From positions 8,195,992 through 8,259,991 of the forward strand of contig CM119263.1 of NCBI GenBank assembly GCA_051294375.1: a DNA stretch of 64,000 bases. The letters run 5' to 3'. Source of the stretch: Paraspadella gotoi (lineage: Eukaryota; Chaetognatha). Made by a program: the position numbers and the translations under genes. Below are positions 62,567-64,000 of the stretch, one piece after another (within the stretch, counting starts at the first letter, position 1; each line of letters begins with the position of its first letter). The notes beneath the pieces are model-generated. The model saw only the letters and a program-made list of their open reading frames with translations. It was not told the origin of the DNA and made no database searches.

Positions 62567-62694
62567 AAAGAAGCGATGTAAATCAAAATTTAGCTATTTT
62601 TTTCCGTTTCCATACAACAAACTGTTATTAAAGAAGCTATGTAAATCAGAAGTTAGCTATTTTTTTCCCCGTTTCCATACAACAAACTGTTATT
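62567..62694. repeat. 65-bp tandem doublet private to unit 2
   Basis: AAAGAAGCGATGTAAATCA to CATACAACAAACTGTTATT, then AAAGAAGCTATGTAAATCAG to the same end. Unit 1 has a single version near 59040-59120. Confidence 0.88.
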
Positions 62695-62903
62695 AAACGA
62701 TAGTACGTCTTCACATAATTTTTTTTTAAAGGATTGCGCAATACAACAAACAGATCATTCAACCGGATCCACGAAAGTTACTCCCGTTAATGTCTCGTTA
62801 ATGTAAAAATGCGGGGCATGATTACGTTTTAATGCGAAAAGAACACATCATTCGAAGATAACATGAATATCGTTAGAAGGAACGATACAATGGCTCACGT
62901 CAG

Positions 62904-63369
62904 CCAATGAGCGATCGACTCGTCACGGACCGGCGTTTTCGCTTCGTTGATTTGACGGTCTTTCATACTTTCCTCCGAACTCGGGATTGGTTGCTCGAAA
63001 AAAAGCTTTAAGCTCCTTCGCGATTGGCCGACGTCCACTCGGCTAACATTTCCGATTGGCTACCAGCTTTCGTTCCCGATTCATTCGCGTCGTTAACGCC
63101 GCTCGTTTCCGATTGGTTTACGTCAATCAGAGCCGCGAAACGGCGACGTCATAAGCTCGCATTCTCACGGAGGAAGAAAAAAAAATGACGCCGCTTTCGC
63201 AGCCAGGGTGACGCGCATGAATGCTGATTGGTCGGCAGGCGCCGCATAGGAAACGCGAGGATTGGACCACTAGGGAGGACAACGCGAGCGGATTGGCTCG
63301 TCGTCTTCGACGAATGAAAACGCGGTCGTGCGCGAAGGAGGCCACGTGTTCTCCTGCGCGTAACACGTG
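62904..63369. promoter_or_regulatory. CCAAT-box and E-box cluster, CpG-rich
   Basis: One CCAAT at 62904 and seven ATTGG (CCAAT on the minus strand) at 62986, 63023, 63055, 63112, 63227, 63261 and 63292. There is also GACGTCA at 63145 and CACGTG at 63343 and 63364. CpG is frequent. CCAAT is the NF-Y site and CACGTG the bHLH E-box; dense clusters are typical of promoters. Part of the cluster (63022-63120) looks like a degenerate 24-33-bp TTCCGATTGG repeat. No start site or gene can be assigned. Confidence 0.45.
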
Positions 63370-64000
63370 ATTTTCCTAGGAAACGAGGGCAAAGGAGATG
63401 GAAGAGGGAGGAAGGCCTCGAAAGAACGGAGGGGAAAGGAGGAAGAATATTGGAAAAGGAGAAGACAAATTTTAAATGAAACTCAAAAAAATGTTATAAA
63501 CCAGACTAAATTGATAAAGAAAAGAAAATAAAAAGAAGAAACGAAAGAAAAAACGGGCAGATAAGGAGACGAAAAAATTCAAAATTAAAAAAAAAAAAAG
63601 CAGAGAAAAAACAGAACGAAATCCTTTCAAAAAGTAAAAGAAAAAAAAGTTAAAAGAATATAAGTAACGACGTTGATAAGAAAAGAAAATTAAACGAAGA
63701 TAACATAAAACGAAAATACAAACAAAAAAAACAGAGAAAGATTTTTTTCTTCTCAAAGAAATGAGAGGGAAAAAAATTAAAAAAAGGGAAAACATAAAAT
63801 GAACCGGAAGCAGAAAAAAAAAGAGAGTAGAAGCCGCAGGAAACGACATAAAGCGAAGGATTTCCCTTCCTCCCCTTTTTTCTTTCCTCCCTTCTTTTCT
63901 TTCCTCCCTTTCCCCAATTGCCCTTCCCCTCCGTTTCATTTCTTTCTTCTCGGAACCCCCGGACTTCCTCCCCCACCCCCCCCCGCTGTTTTTACCTTCT
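63370..64000. other. purine-rich DNA then C/T-rich end, no gene
   Basis: 63380-63860 is A/G-rich with A runs; 63866-64000 is pyrimidine-rich. The 155-codon minus-strand frame is Phe/Ser-rich low complexity and not supported. Confidence 0.65.

Larger units (their letters stand above)
59574..63106. repeat. 3.5-kb tandem duplication, unit 2
   Basis: Second unit of the duplication, joined to unit 1 through 14 bases with no gap. It contains a 432-N gap (61041-61472), a private 65-bp doublet at 62567-62694, and more ATTGG boxes at its right end than unit 1. Confidence 0.95.

Overview
This window looks like unannotated eukaryotic nuclear DNA, most likely from an arthropod, possibly an insect. Three things point that way. 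Dinucleotide tracts of CT/GA are very dense, and CGA/GTC trinucleotide tracts occur at many places. CpG is not depleted. A tRNA-derived SINE is present in place of bacterial-style gene packing. There are no operons, ribosome binding sites, CRISPR arrays or bacterial mobile elements. The exact taxon cannot be fixed from the sequence, and I found no gene that I can name.

The window is gene-poor. Nearly every long open frame is a simple-repeat read-through (Ser-Leu, Arg-Glu, poly-Asp, poly-Ser) or runs through Ns. Four weak coding candidates remain: a 175-codon minus-strand ORF (1240-1767), an Ala-rich ORF with a TATA-like upstream region (40866-41225), a GC-rich possible exon seen twice (27517-27708 and 35562-35749), and an Asp-rich frame seen twice (29343-29527 and 35968-36158).

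Layout. 1-9 kb: compound CT/GA tracts and two short unmerged duplications (about 3.1 and 5.0 kb). 9-13.3 kb: CT and GTC tracts with large gaps. 13.3-14.1 kb: a 33-bp array carrying CACGTG motifs, then a 73-bp minisatellite. 14.65-16.7 kb: a 1-kb direct duplication. 17-23 kb: microsatellites and a 10-bp-phased TGACG array at 18.7 kb. 23.3-38.1 kb: one locus present twice in direct orientation, each copy holding a SINE, a 23-bp minisatellite and the exon candidates. 39.2-46.8 kb: a 3.7-kb inverted repeat around a 121-bp centre. 46.8-53.3 kb: mostly AT-rich single-copy DNA. 53.9-54.7 kb: pentamer and 19-bp minisatellites. 55.7-63.1 kb: a 3.8-kb tandem duplication ending in a CCAAT/E-box cluster at 62.9-63.4 kb.

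Much of the large-scale structure is probably assembly-related. Seven gaps are exactly 25 N. Four of them separate two copies of the same sequence and a fifth ends the inverted repeat. The copies differ mainly by one-base indels. The most informative biological signals are the SINE, the phased TGACG array, the CACGTG array and the CCAAT cluster.
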